A stretch of DNA of 6,954 bases from Pseudonocardiales bacterium (GTDB lineage: Bacteria; Actinomycetota; Actinomycetes; Mycobacteriales; Pseudonocardiaceae), in NCBI GenBank assembly GCA_013695005.1, contig JACDBJ010000291.1, forward strand, positions 1 through 6,954, read 5' to 3'. Below the pieces are notes generated by a model. The model was given only the letters and a program-made list of their open reading frames with translations. It was not told the DNA's origin and did not search any database. Below, piece after piece: positions 1 to 6,032 of the stretch. Each line of letters opens with the position of its first letter. The first letter of the stretch is position 1. The position numbers and the translations under genes are program-made.

Positions 1-252
1 GTAGCCCTCCGCACGGACCGTGCCCGCACCCACCAGGATGACGTCAGCTAGCTCCCTGAGCAGCAGGAACACCTTGCGATCGACCGGCGAGCCCAACCCG
101 GCGGACACCCCGCCGACCGTCACCGCGCCGTCGGCGCTGGATACGAAGTTGACCCGCAGGTAGGGCCGCGCCAACTCGCCGGGGTAGGCGTAGAGATCGA
201 CCAGCGCGTCGTCCTCCACCGGCATCGCGGGCTCCGGCCACAGTCGCAGCAC
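1..252 (-). CDS. Pyrimidine reductase family protein (RibD C-terminal domain), N-terminal part, cut by window edge
   Basis: The 84 residues visible carry the start of the RibD-C/dihydrofolate-reductase-like fold: the strand RVNFVSSADGAV, a GLGSPVDRKVF helix start and the ADVILVGAGTVRAEGY segment, which in this family contributes to NADPH and substrate binding. Known family members reduce the ribosyl side chain of a pyrimidine intermediate in riboflavin synthesis. Many actinobacterial stand-alone copies like this one have no proven substrate, so only the family is called. I chose the GTG at 252 because it gives the family-like N-terminus (M)LRLWPEP and has GGGA seven bases upstream. An in-frame ATG at 288 would add 12 residues and leave only 19 bases to the divergent kinase gene. 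The C-terminal part lies beyond position 1. No cytidine-deaminase domain is seen in the visible part. Confidence 0.85.
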   Translation of the reverse strand, partial: MLRLWPEPAMPVEDDALVDLYAYPGELARPYLRVNFVSSADGAVTVGGVSAGLGSPVDRKVFLLLRELADVILVGAGTVRAEGY

Positions 253-295
253 GTCGCCATCCCACCACGAGCCACGGCACACGATCATGGCTGGT

Positions 296-301
296 TAGGC
301 T
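296..301 (+). promoter_or_regulatory. Candidate -10 element for leaderless ppk2 transcript
   Basis: TAGGCT fits the actinobacterial TANNNT -10 pattern. It is followed by six bases and then the GTG of the kinase gene at 308, so a normal start site would put the first transcribed base on the start codon. No Shine-Dalgarno sequence lies in the preceding 20 bases, which fits leaderless translation. I see no convincing -35 box. The region 253-307 must also hold the promoter of the divergent reductase gene; its minus strand has only a poor TAACCA match. Confidence 0.45.
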
Positions 302-307
302 GCACGG

Positions 308-1162
308 GTGGGTCAGCAAAGCGCGCGTGAGACGTTCCGGGCGCCGTCGGGGTCGGTCGACCTGGAGGCGATCGACCCGCGCGGACGCCCGCTCGGGCCG
401 AGGACGAAGGCCGCCGCCGCCGACGAGCTCATCGAGATCGGCGCCCGGCTGGACCAGGCGCAGGAGGAGCTGTTCGCCGAGGCGGCCGCCGGCGGCCAGC
501 GCCGGGTACTGCTGTTGCTGCAGGGGATGGACACCTCCGGTAAGGGCGGCACGATCCGCCACGTCGTCGGCCTGGTCAACCCGGCCGGGCTGCACATCGC
601 GTCGTTCAAGAAGCCGACGCCGGCCGAGCTGAGCCACCACTTCCTCTGGCGGATCCGCAAGCAGGTGCCGGCGGCGGGCCGCCTCGGGGTGTTCGACCGC
701 TCGCAGTACGAGGACGTCCTGATCGTGCGGGTCGAGTCGCTGGTACCGGAGAGCGTGTGGCGGCCGCGGTACGCGCAGATCAACGACTTCGAGGCCGAGA
801 TCGCCGAGCAGGGCGTCACGATGATCAAGTGTTTCCTGCACATCTCGCCCGCCGAGCAGACCGAGCGGCTGCTGGCGCGCCTGGACGACCCGACGAAGCG
901 CTGGAAGTACAACCCCTCCGACGTCGACGCCCGGAAGAAGTGGTTCGACTACATGGCGGCCTACACCGAGGCGCTGCAGCAGTGCAGCACCGATGTGGCA
1001 CCGTGGTACGTCATCCCGGGGGACCGCAAGTGGTACCGGAACTGGGTGGTGGCCAAGTTGCTCGACGAGACCTTCCGCGACCTCGCGCCGCGGTATCCCG
1101 AGCCGGACTACGATTTGGCCACCGAGCGCGCCAGGGTGCTGGACAGCGAGCCGGCCCGTTGA
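308..1162 (+). CDS. ppk2: PPK2 family polyphosphate kinase / polyphosphate:nucleotide phosphotransferase
   Basis: This 284-residue cytoplasmic protein is a single-domain PPK2 enzyme, which transfers phosphate between inorganic polyphosphate and nucleoside mono- or diphosphates. Visible motifs are the Walker A loop GMDTSGKGGT (residues 73-82), the basic FKKPTP segment (100-105) common in polyphosphate-binding members, the Walker B region LGVFDRSQYED (126-136) and the lid RLDDPTKRWKYNPSD (191-205). The first 65 residues are the usual helical lead-in. The motif set and length resemble the class III-like 'PPK2-related' subfamily, whose studied members can use both NMPs and NDPs; the substrate here is inferred. 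The GTG at 308 is the only good start, and it sits directly downstream of a -10 element with no ribosome binding site. Its stop codon overlaps the start of the lipoprotein gene, so the two are probably co-transcribed. Confidence 0.93.
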   Translation: MGQQSARETFRAPSGSVDLEAIDPRGRPLGPRTKAAAADELIEIGARLDQAQEELFAEAAAGGQRRVLLLLQGMDTSGKGGTIRHVVGLVNPAGLHIASFKKPTPAELSHHFLWRIRKQVPAAGRLGVFDRSQYEDVLIVRVESLVPESVWRPRYAQINDFEAEIAEQGVTMIKCFLHISPAEQTERLLARLDDPTKRWKYNPSDVDARKKWFDYMAAYTEALQQCSTDVAPWYVIPGDRKWYRNWVVAKLLDETFRDLAPRYPEPDYDLATERARVLDSEPAR

Positions 1163-1650
1163 CGACGCGGCGGATCACCGGTGTGCTGATCACCAGTGTG
1201 CTGATCACCGTGCTGGCGGCGGGGCTGGTGGGCTGCTCCAGCGGCGCCGGTCCGTCGTCGGCCACCCCGAGCCCCACCTCCACCGAGGGCGGCTCGTCGG
1301 CGGCGCCAGCGGCCGACCCGGCCACCGCGCTCTGCCAGCGCTTCGCCACCTCGTCCACCACCCTGCGCGGCGTGCTGGACACCGCCCGCCAGGGGCCGGT
1401 GCTCGGACCGGCGCTCTACCTTCTGCTGATGAGCCCGCGCAACATCGCCTCCACGCCAGGCGTCACCGACCCGGGCCTGGCCAAGGCCATGCAGGAGCTG
1501 GTTGCCGCGCTGGACGAGCTGGCCGACCAGGCGCAGCGGAAGCTGCCGCCCGGCGCCGACCCGGCCCAGACCCCGGTCCAGCTCGACACCGCCAGGGCCA
1601 GCGCCGCGCTCACCGCGGCAACGGACGCCTGCCGGGTGGCCGGCCGCTGA
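1159..1650 (+). CDS. Small secreted lipoprotein of unknown function, TTG start
   Basis: I do not recognise a family. The 163-residue product has a textbook lipoprotein signal: basic n-region MTTRRITG, a hydrophobic core rich in V, L and I, and the lipobox LVGC with the lipid-carrying cysteine at residue 26. A Ser/Thr/Pro/Ala-rich tether follows (about 27-56), then a mainly helical, Ala/Leu-rich domain with two cysteines (C59, C158) that could form a disulfide outside the membrane. The reading frame stays open far upstream inside ppk2, so a naive call starts much too early. The TTG at 1159 is chosen because it supplies the two arginines of the signal and overlaps the ppk2 stop as TTGA. In-frame GTGs at 1183 and 1198 would remove the basic n-region. 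It is expected to be anchored to the outer face of the cytoplasmic membrane. Any link to polyphosphate metabolism is inference from position only. Confidence 0.82.
   Translation: MTTRRITGVLITSVLITVLAAGLVGCSSGAGPSSATPSPTSTEGGSSAAPAADPATALCQRFATSSTTLRGVLDTARQGPVLGPALYLLLMSPRNIASTPGVTDPGLAKAMQELVAALDELADQAQRKLPPGADPAQTPVQLDTARASAALTAATDACRVAGR
1181..1210 (+). repeat. 15-bp direct tandem repeat inside the lipoprotein signal peptide
   Basis: The unit GTGTGCTGATCACC plus one variable base (A, then G) occurs twice in immediate succession. The period is a multiple of three, so the reading frame is kept, and it encodes VLIT-S-VLIT in the hydrophobic core of the signal peptide. The bases just before (GGATCACCG) resemble the end of a further, degraded unit. 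This looks like an in-frame duplication that lengthened the membrane-crossing segment. Confidence 0.8.
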
Positions 1651-1699
1651 CCCAGCAGGTGACACGCCGCCGACCAAGCCGTCGACCGCGCGACAGGAG

Positions 1700-1729
1700 T
1701 GGTCACTAAGGGTACTTGTCATCTAGCGT
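1700..1729 (+). promoter_or_regulatory. Candidate promoter of the tms operon
   Basis: The -10 candidate TAGCGT (1724-1729) is preceded, 18 bases upstream, by TGGTCA (1700-1705), which matches four of six bases of TTGACA. Seven bases after the -10 lies the GTG at 1737, so transcription would begin at or next to the start codon. The 86-base gap between the lipoprotein and this operon contains no strong hairpin followed by a T-run, so read-through from ppk2 cannot be excluded. An AGGAG at 1695-1699 has no start codon at a useful distance. Confidence 0.5.
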
Positions 1730-1736
1730 CACAGCC

Positions 1737-3089
1737 GTGAGCGATCACGCTGCCACCGTCGCCGATCTGCGGGCCCGTTACTCCCGGTTGCCCGCCGACC
1801 AGCCGGTTCGGTTGGCGAAGTCGACCTCCAACCTGTTCCGCTTCGGCGGGCCGGCCGGCGGCCCACGGCTAGACGCTCGCGGCTTCGACCGGGTGCTCAG
1901 CGTCGACCCCCAGGCGCGCACCGCCGACGTGCAGGGCATGGTCACCTACGAGCAGCTCGCCGACGCCACGCTGGCCCACGGGCTGATGCCGATGGTGGTG
2001 CCGCAGCTCAAGACGATCACGCTCGGTGGAGCCGTCGCGGGCCTGGGTATCGAGTCCTCGAGCTTCCGGCACGGTCTGCCGCACGAGTCGGTGCTCGAGA
2101 TGGAGATCCTCACCGGCGACGGCGCGGTGGTCACCGCGCGGCCCGAGGGCGAGCATGCCGAGCTGTTCCGCGGCTTCCCGAACTCCTACGGCTCGCTTGG
2201 CTACGCGCTGCGGCTCAGGATCGAGCTCCAGCCGGTCCGCCCGGTGGTGCGGCTGCGCCACCGGCGCTTCCCCGACGCCAAGCTGTGCGCCGAGGCAATC
2301 GAGCAGGTCTGCGCCAACCCAGGTGATGCCCGGACGCCGGACTTCGTCGACGGGACGGTTTTCGGGCCCGACGAGATGTACCTGACGCTCGGCGAGTTCG
2401 TCGACGAAGGGCCCGCGACCAGCGACTACACCGGCCAGGAGATCTACTACCGCTCGATCCGGCGGAACCCGCTCGACCACCTCAGCATCCGGGACTACCT
2501 GTGGCGCTGGGACACCGACTGGTTCTGGTGCTCGCGTGCGTTCGGCGCCCAGCACCCGCTGGTGCGGCGGCTGTGGCCGCGGCGCTACCTGCGCAGCGAC
2601 GTGTACCGCCGGCTGGTTGCGCTCGACCAGCGGCTGCGGTTCAGCGACCGGGTCGGGTCCGCGCTGGGTCGCCCCGCCGAGGAGTTGGTGATCCAGGACG
2701 TGGAGATCCCGGTCGAGCGGCTGGCCGAGTTCCTCGACGTCTTCCACCGCGACGTCGGCATCACGCCCGTGTGGCTCTGCCCGCTCCGGCTGCGTGGGGC
2801 CGACAAGTGGCCGCTGTACCCGCTGGAGCCCGACCGGCTCTACGTGAACGTCGGCTTCTGGGCGGCCGTGACGCTCGCACCGGGCCAGGCGCCGGACGCA
2901 CACAACCGGCTGGTGGAGCAGTTGGTGAACGATCTCAGCGGGCACAAGTCGCTGTACTCGACGGTGCACTACAGCGAGGACGAGTTCTGGCGGCGCTACA
3001 ACGGGCCGGCGTATCGGCGGCTCAAGCAGCGCTACGACCCACAAGGGCGACTGCCCGACCTCTACGACAAGTGCGTGCGAGGTAGGTGA
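1737..3089 (+). CDS. tmsA: FAD-binding oxidoreductase, TmsA/BfaA-like (10-methylene to 10-methyl fatty acyl reductase)
   Basis: The 450-residue product belongs to the FAD_binding_4 (VAO/DHCR24-like) oxidoreductases. Visible are the FAD-loop segment VRLAKSTSNLFR (24-35), VQGMVTYEQLADATL (65-79), the glycine-rich TLGGAVAGLGIES (95-107) followed by FRHGLPHESVLEMEILTGDG, and a C-terminal DRLYVNVGFW (about 367-375) typical of the DHCR24-like branch. Established knowledge: the homologous reductase of mycobacteria and other actinomycetes (BfaA/TmsA; Rv3719-like) reduces the 10-methylene fatty acyl chain made by its partner methyltransferase to the 10-methyl form, using NADPH. The adjacent methyltransferase gene strongly supports this role here. 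I chose the GTG at 1737, seven bases after a -10 element. A TTG at 1716 would add seven residues but has only a badly spaced AAGGG. It shares GTGA with the next gene. Confidence 0.85.
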   Translation: MSDHAATVADLRARYSRLPADQPVRLAKSTSNLFRFGGPAGGPRLDARGFDRVLSVDPQARTADVQGMVTYEQLADATLAHGLMPMVVPQLKTITLGGAVAGLGIESSSFRHGLPHESVLEMEILTGDGAVVTARPEGEHAELFRGFPNSYGSLGYALRLRIELQPVRPVVRLRHRRFPDAKLCAEAIEQVCANPGDARTPDFVDGTVFGPDEMYLTLGEFVDEGPATSDYTGQEIYYRSIRRNPLDHLSIRDYLWRWDTDWFWCSRAFGAQHPLVRRLWPRRYLRSDVYRRLVALDQRLRFSDRVGSALGRPAEELVIQDVEIPVERLAEFLDVFHRDVGITPVWLCPLRLRGADKWPLYPLEPDRLYVNVGFWAAVTLAPGQAPDAHNRLVEQLVNDLSGHKSLYSTVHYSEDEFWRRYNGPAYRRLKQRYDPQGRLPDLYDKCVRGR

Positions 3090-4345
3090 GACGCGTGCAG
3101 GTGGCGGACATCTTCCAGCGGGCGGTGGGAGCCGCCCCGGTGCGGATGCAGGCTTACGACGGCAGCGAGGCCGGATCGCCGGAAGCCGAGATCACCCTCG
3201 TGGTGCGCTCGCCGCGCGCGTTGGCCTACCTCGCCTCCGCGCCGGGATCGCTCGGGTTGGCACGGGCGTACGTGACCGGCGAGCTCGAGGTGCAGGGCGA
3301 GCTCTACCCGGCGCTGCGAGGCATGGCCGACCTGGCGACCAACAACATCCCACGTAGCGAGCAGATCGCGATCGCCCGCCAGCTGTTGGGCATCCGGCTG
3401 CGGACCAAGGCGCCGCCACCGCCCGAGGAGGTCAAGCCCCGCGGCCGACTGCACTCCCGCAAGCGCGACCGCAAGGTCATCTCGCACCACTACGACGTCT
3501 CCAACGAGTTCTACGAGTGGCTGCTCGGCCCGTCGATGGCCTACACGTGTGCGGTCTTCCCGAAGCCCGACGCCGACCTCGAGCAGGCGCAGGAGCACAA
3601 GCACGAACTGGTGGCCCGCAAGCTCGGGTTGCAGCCGGGGATGCGGCTGCTCGACGTGGGTTGCGGCTGGGGCGGGATGGTGATGCACGCCGCCGAGCGG
3701 CACGGCGTGCAGGCATTTGGCGTGACGCTGTCGCGCGAACAGGCGGAGTGGGCGCAGAAGGCCATCGTGGAGCGCGGGCTCAGCGACGTCGCCGAGGTGC
3801 GCCACCTCGACTACCGCGACGTTGCGGAGTCCGGCTTCGACGCCGTGAGCTCCATCGGGCTGACCGAGCACCTCGGACGCGCCCAGCTGCCCGCGTACTT
3901 CGCGTTCCTGTTCGGCAAGCTCCGACCTGGCGGTCGGCTTCTCAACCACTGCATCACCCAGCCCGACGGGCACTCGCCGCACACCCTTGACCAGTTCATC
4001 GACCGCTACGTCTTCCCGGACGGCCAGCTGCACAGCGTCGGGCTGCTGGTCTCCCAGATGAACGACGCCGGCTTCGAGGTCCGTCACGAGGAGAACTTCC
4101 GCGAGCACTACGCCCGTACGCTGGCGCTCTGGTCGGCCAACCTCGACGCCCAGTGGTGTCACGCCGTTGCCGAGGTCGGCGAGACCAGGGCGCGGGTGTG
4201 GCGGCTGTACCTCGCGGCCAGCCAGGTCGGCTTCGAGCTGAACAACATCCAGCTGCATCAGGTGCTCGGGGTCCGACTGGCCGACGGGGGCCAGTCGCAC
4301 ATGCCGTGGCTGCCGGACTGGGACGCCTCCGCGATTCGAGCGTGA
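3086..4345 (+). CDS. tmsB: SAM-dependent fatty acid C10-methyltransferase, TmsB/BfaB-like (cyclopropane synthase family)
   Basis: This 419-residue protein belongs to the mycolic acid cyclopropane synthase/CFA family. An N-terminal lipid-binding-type domain (about 1-120; YDGSEAG, APGSLGLARAYVTGELEV) is followed by the methyltransferase domain. Visible there are HHYDVSNEFYEWLLG (134-148), MAYTCAVF (C155 sits where CFA synthases have their conserved cysteine), the SAM motif LLDVGCGWGG (188-197), GLTEHLG (E261) and ENFREHYARTL (336-346). CFA-family enzymes act on double bonds of membrane phospholipid acyl chains. When paired with the FAD reductase the product is a 10-methylene chain rather than a cyclopropane, giving tuberculostearic-type lipids after reduction. 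The GTG at 3086 overlaps the tmsA stop as GTGA, with GAGG three bases upstream. A GTG at 3095 is an alternative start that would remove only three residues. Chemistry (methylene versus cyclopropane) is inferred from context. Confidence 0.87.
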   Translation: MRRVQVADIFQRAVGAAPVRMQAYDGSEAGSPEAEITLVVRSPRALAYLASAPGSLGLARAYVTGELEVQGELYPALRGMADLATNNIPRSEQIAIARQLLGIRLRTKAPPPPEEVKPRGRLHSRKRDRKVISHHYDVSNEFYEWLLGPSMAYTCAVFPKPDADLEQAQEHKHELVARKLGLQPGMRLLDVGCGWGGMVMHAAERHGVQAFGVTLSREQAEWAQKAIVERGLSDVAEVRHLDYRDVAESGFDAVSSIGLTEHLGRAQLPAYFAFLFGKLRPGGRLLNHCITQPDGHSPHTLDQFIDRYVFPDGQLHSVGLLVSQMNDAGFEVRHEENFREHYARTLALWSANLDAQWCHAVAEVGETRARVWRLYLAASQVGFELNNIQLHQVLGVRLADGGQSHMPWLPDWDASAIRA

Positions 4346-4361
4346 CGGCTTGATCGCCGTC
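4344..4361 (+). terminator. Weak hairpin at the end of tmsB, possible terminator
   Basis: GACGGC (4344-4349) and GCCGTC (4356-4361) form a perfect six-base stem with a six-base loop, starting inside the tmsB stop codon. There is no T-run after it, so it is not a classical intrinsic terminator. A second short hairpin, GCGCTC-GCT-GAGCGC (4373-4387), lies just downstream. Actinomycetes often terminate at hairpins without T-runs, so a modest role is possible. Confidence 0.3.
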
Positions 4362-4413
4362 TCGGTGGACTAGCGCTCGCTGAGCGCACGTTCAGCCACC
4401 CAAACGGCGATCA
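4351..4413 (+). promoter_or_regulatory. 10-bp inverted repeat ahead of cobQ, alternative to the terminator-like hairpin
   Basis: TGATCGCCGT (4351-4360) and ACGGCGATCA (4404-4413) are perfect inverted repeats 43 bases apart, enclosing the small hairpin at 4373-4387. The left arm shares GCCGT with the hairpin at 4344-4361, so both cannot form at once. This resembles an attenuator-like switch or a pair of operator half-sites. The rest of the 133-base gap (4346-4478) holds no convincing promoter; GATACT at 4456-4461 is a weak -10 candidate without a -35. The gap is too short for a complete cobalamin riboswitch. Confidence 0.35.
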
Positions 4414-4478
4414 TGTACGAGCGGCCCGCGCCCGAGCCTGTGGCGGCCTGGGTCCGATACTGGGCGCGGGGAGGTCGC

Positions 4479-6032
4479 ATGAGCGCTGGGGCGGGCGGTG
4501 CCCTGCTGGTGGCCGGAACCACCTCGGACGCCGGCAAGAGCGCGCTGGTGGCCGGGCTGTGCCGGTGGCTGGTCCGCGAGGGCGTGTCGGTCGCGCCGTT
4601 CAAAGCGCAGAACATGTCCAACAACTCGGTCGTGACGCCCGACGGCGGCGAGATCGGCCGTGCGCAGGCGATGCAGGCCGCGGCCTGCGGGCTGGAGCCG
4701 AGCGTCCGCTTCAACCCGGTGCTGCTCAAGCCGGGCAGCGACCGGCGCTCGCAGCTGGTGGTGCTCGGCCACGCGCAGGGGCCGGTCAGCGCGCGGTCGT
4801 ACCGGGAGCACGCGCCGGGCCTGCTCGGCACGGTCACCGACACCCTCGCCGAGCTGCGGCGCGAGTTCGACGTCGTGATCTGCGAGGGCGCCGGCTCACC
4901 CGCCGAGATCAACCTGCGTGGCACCGACATCGCGAACATGGGGCTGGCCTCGGTGGCGGACCTGCCGGTGATCGTCGTGGGCGACATCGACCGTGGTGGG
5001 GTGCTCGCGCACCTGTTCGGCACGCTGGCGGTGCTCGCGCCGGCGGACCAGGCGCGCATCGCCGGCTTCGTGATCAACAAATTCCGGGGTGACCCGTCGC
5101 TGCTCGCGCCAGGGCTGGCGCAGCTGCAGGAGCTGACGGGGCGGCCGACCTACGGCGTACTGCCCTGGTCGGACGCGCTGTGGCTGGACGCGGAGGACTC
5201 GCTCGCCGCCGGCTCCGACGGTGCACTCGGCCGGCCGCCGCCGCCCCGCGGGGGCCAGTGGCTGCGGGTGGCGGTGGCCAGGCTGCCCCGCATCTCCAAC
5301 ACCACCGACGCCGAGGCGCTGGCGTGCGAGCCGGGGGTCGCCGTCACCTACGTCACCGAGCCGTCGCGACTGGCCGACGCCGACCTCGTGGTGCTGCCCG
5401 GCACGAAGTCCACTGTGGACGACCTGGCGTGGCTGCGGTGGACCGGGTTGGCCGACGCCGTGCTGGCGCACGCCGCGGCCGGCCGCCCGGTGCTGGGCAT
5501 CTGCGGCGGGTACCAGATGCTCGGCCGCCGCATCGTGGACGAGCACGGCGTCGAGGGTGCTGCGGGCACGTCCGTGCCTGGGCTGGGGCTGCTGGACATG
5601 GAGACCGTCTTCGAGGCGGGCAAGCGGCTGGCCCAGCGCTCAGGTACCGCACTCGGCGAGCCCGTCACCGGCTACGAGATCCACCACGGGCGTGTGGCGC
5701 ACAGCGGCAACCGGGCGTTGATCAAGGTCGTAGGTGCGTCGCCGGAGGGCGCCGACGCCGGCCACGTGCTCGGCACGCACTGGCACGGCCTGCTGGAGAA
5801 CGACGCCTTCCGATGCCGGTTGCTGCAGCGGGTCGCCGAGCTGGCGGGCCGGCGGGGGTTCCACCCGGCCCCGGACACGAACTTCGCCGGCCTGCGCGCC
5901 GCCCAGCTCGACCTGCTCGGCGAGCTGGTCTGCGAGCACCTGGACACCGGCGCGTTGTGGGAGCTGATCGAGTGTGGCGCGCCACGTGAGCTGCCGACGG
6001 TGACGGCGGGCGTGGTAGGCAGGGTGCCGTGA
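4479..6032 (+). CDS. cobQ: Cobyric acid synthase (glutamine-hydrolysing)
   Basis: CobQ amidates the b, d, e and g side chains of adenosylcobyrinic acid a,c-diamide, using glutamine and ATP, in the cytoplasm. The 517-residue product has both expected domains. The N-terminal P-loop synthetase domain shows GTTSDAGKS (13-21), PFKAQNMSNNS (40-50), EGAGSPAEIN (136-145) and DIDRGGV (169-175). The C-terminal class I glutamine amidotransferase domain shows GICGGYQMLG with nucleophile C342 and the GTHWHGLLEND segment with catalytic H436. The length is normal for the family, and both domains separate it from the short GatD proteins sometimes misnamed CobQ. The ATG at 4479 has GGGGAGG four bases upstream and gives the usual short lead-in to ALLVAGTTSDAGKS. 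An in-frame ATG at 4413 would add 22 atypical residues and lies in the inverted repeat. It overlaps the next gene as GTGA. Confidence 0.96.
   Translation: MSAGAGGALLVAGTTSDAGKSALVAGLCRWLVREGVSVAPFKAQNMSNNSVVTPDGGEIGRAQAMQAAACGLEPSVRFNPVLLKPGSDRRSQLVVLGHAQGPVSARSYREHAPGLLGTVTDTLAELRREFDVVICEGAGSPAEINLRGTDIANMGLASVADLPVIVVGDIDRGGVLAHLFGTLAVLAPADQARIAGFVINKFRGDPSLLAPGLAQLQELTGRPTYGVLPWSDALWLDAEDSLAAGSDGALGRPPPPRGGQWLRVAVARLPRISNTTDAEALACEPGVAVTYVTEPSRLADADLVVLPGTKSTVDDLAWLRWTGLADAVLAHAAAGRPVLGICGGYQMLGRRIVDEHGVEGAAGTSVPGLGLLDMETVFEAGKRLAQRSGTALGEPVTGYEIHHGRVAHSGNRALIKVVGASPEGADAGHVLGTHWHGLLENDAFRCRLLQRVAELAGRRGFHPAPDTNFAGLRAAQLDLLGELVCEHLDTGALWELIECGAPRELPTVTAGVVGRVP

Noticed and set aside
757..1158. 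Upstream extension of the lipoprotein frame inside ppk2
   Set aside because: This part is an Arg/Ala/Gly-rich shadow of ppk2, and the signal peptide begins only at 1159.
1869..3044. 391-codon open frame on the minus strand opposite tmsA
   Set aside because: It mirrors the codon structure of a well-supported gene. Long antisense frames are common at this GC content, and its product is low-complexity Arg/Val/His/Pro with no recognisable motif.
3062..4300. 412-codon open frame on the minus strand opposite tmsB
   Set aside because: Antisense shadow of the methyltransferase, for the same reasons; no start-site signal and no domain.
4346..4478. Cobalamin riboswitch ahead of cobQ
   Set aside because: The gap is 133 bases, too short for the full aptamer and expression platform, and I find no convincing B12-box arrangement; CAGCCACCC at 4393-4401 is only a faint resemblance.
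4479..6032. GatD/CobQ2 peptidoglycan amidotransferase instead of cobyric acid synthase
   Set aside because: The protein has the N-terminal P-loop synthetase domain and full two-domain length, which GatD lacks, and it is followed by a chelatase gene.
1737..6032. A functional link between tmsB (SAM use) and cobQ (B12 for methionine synthesis)
   Set aside because: Adjacency alone is the only support, and the intergenic region suggests separate transcription units.
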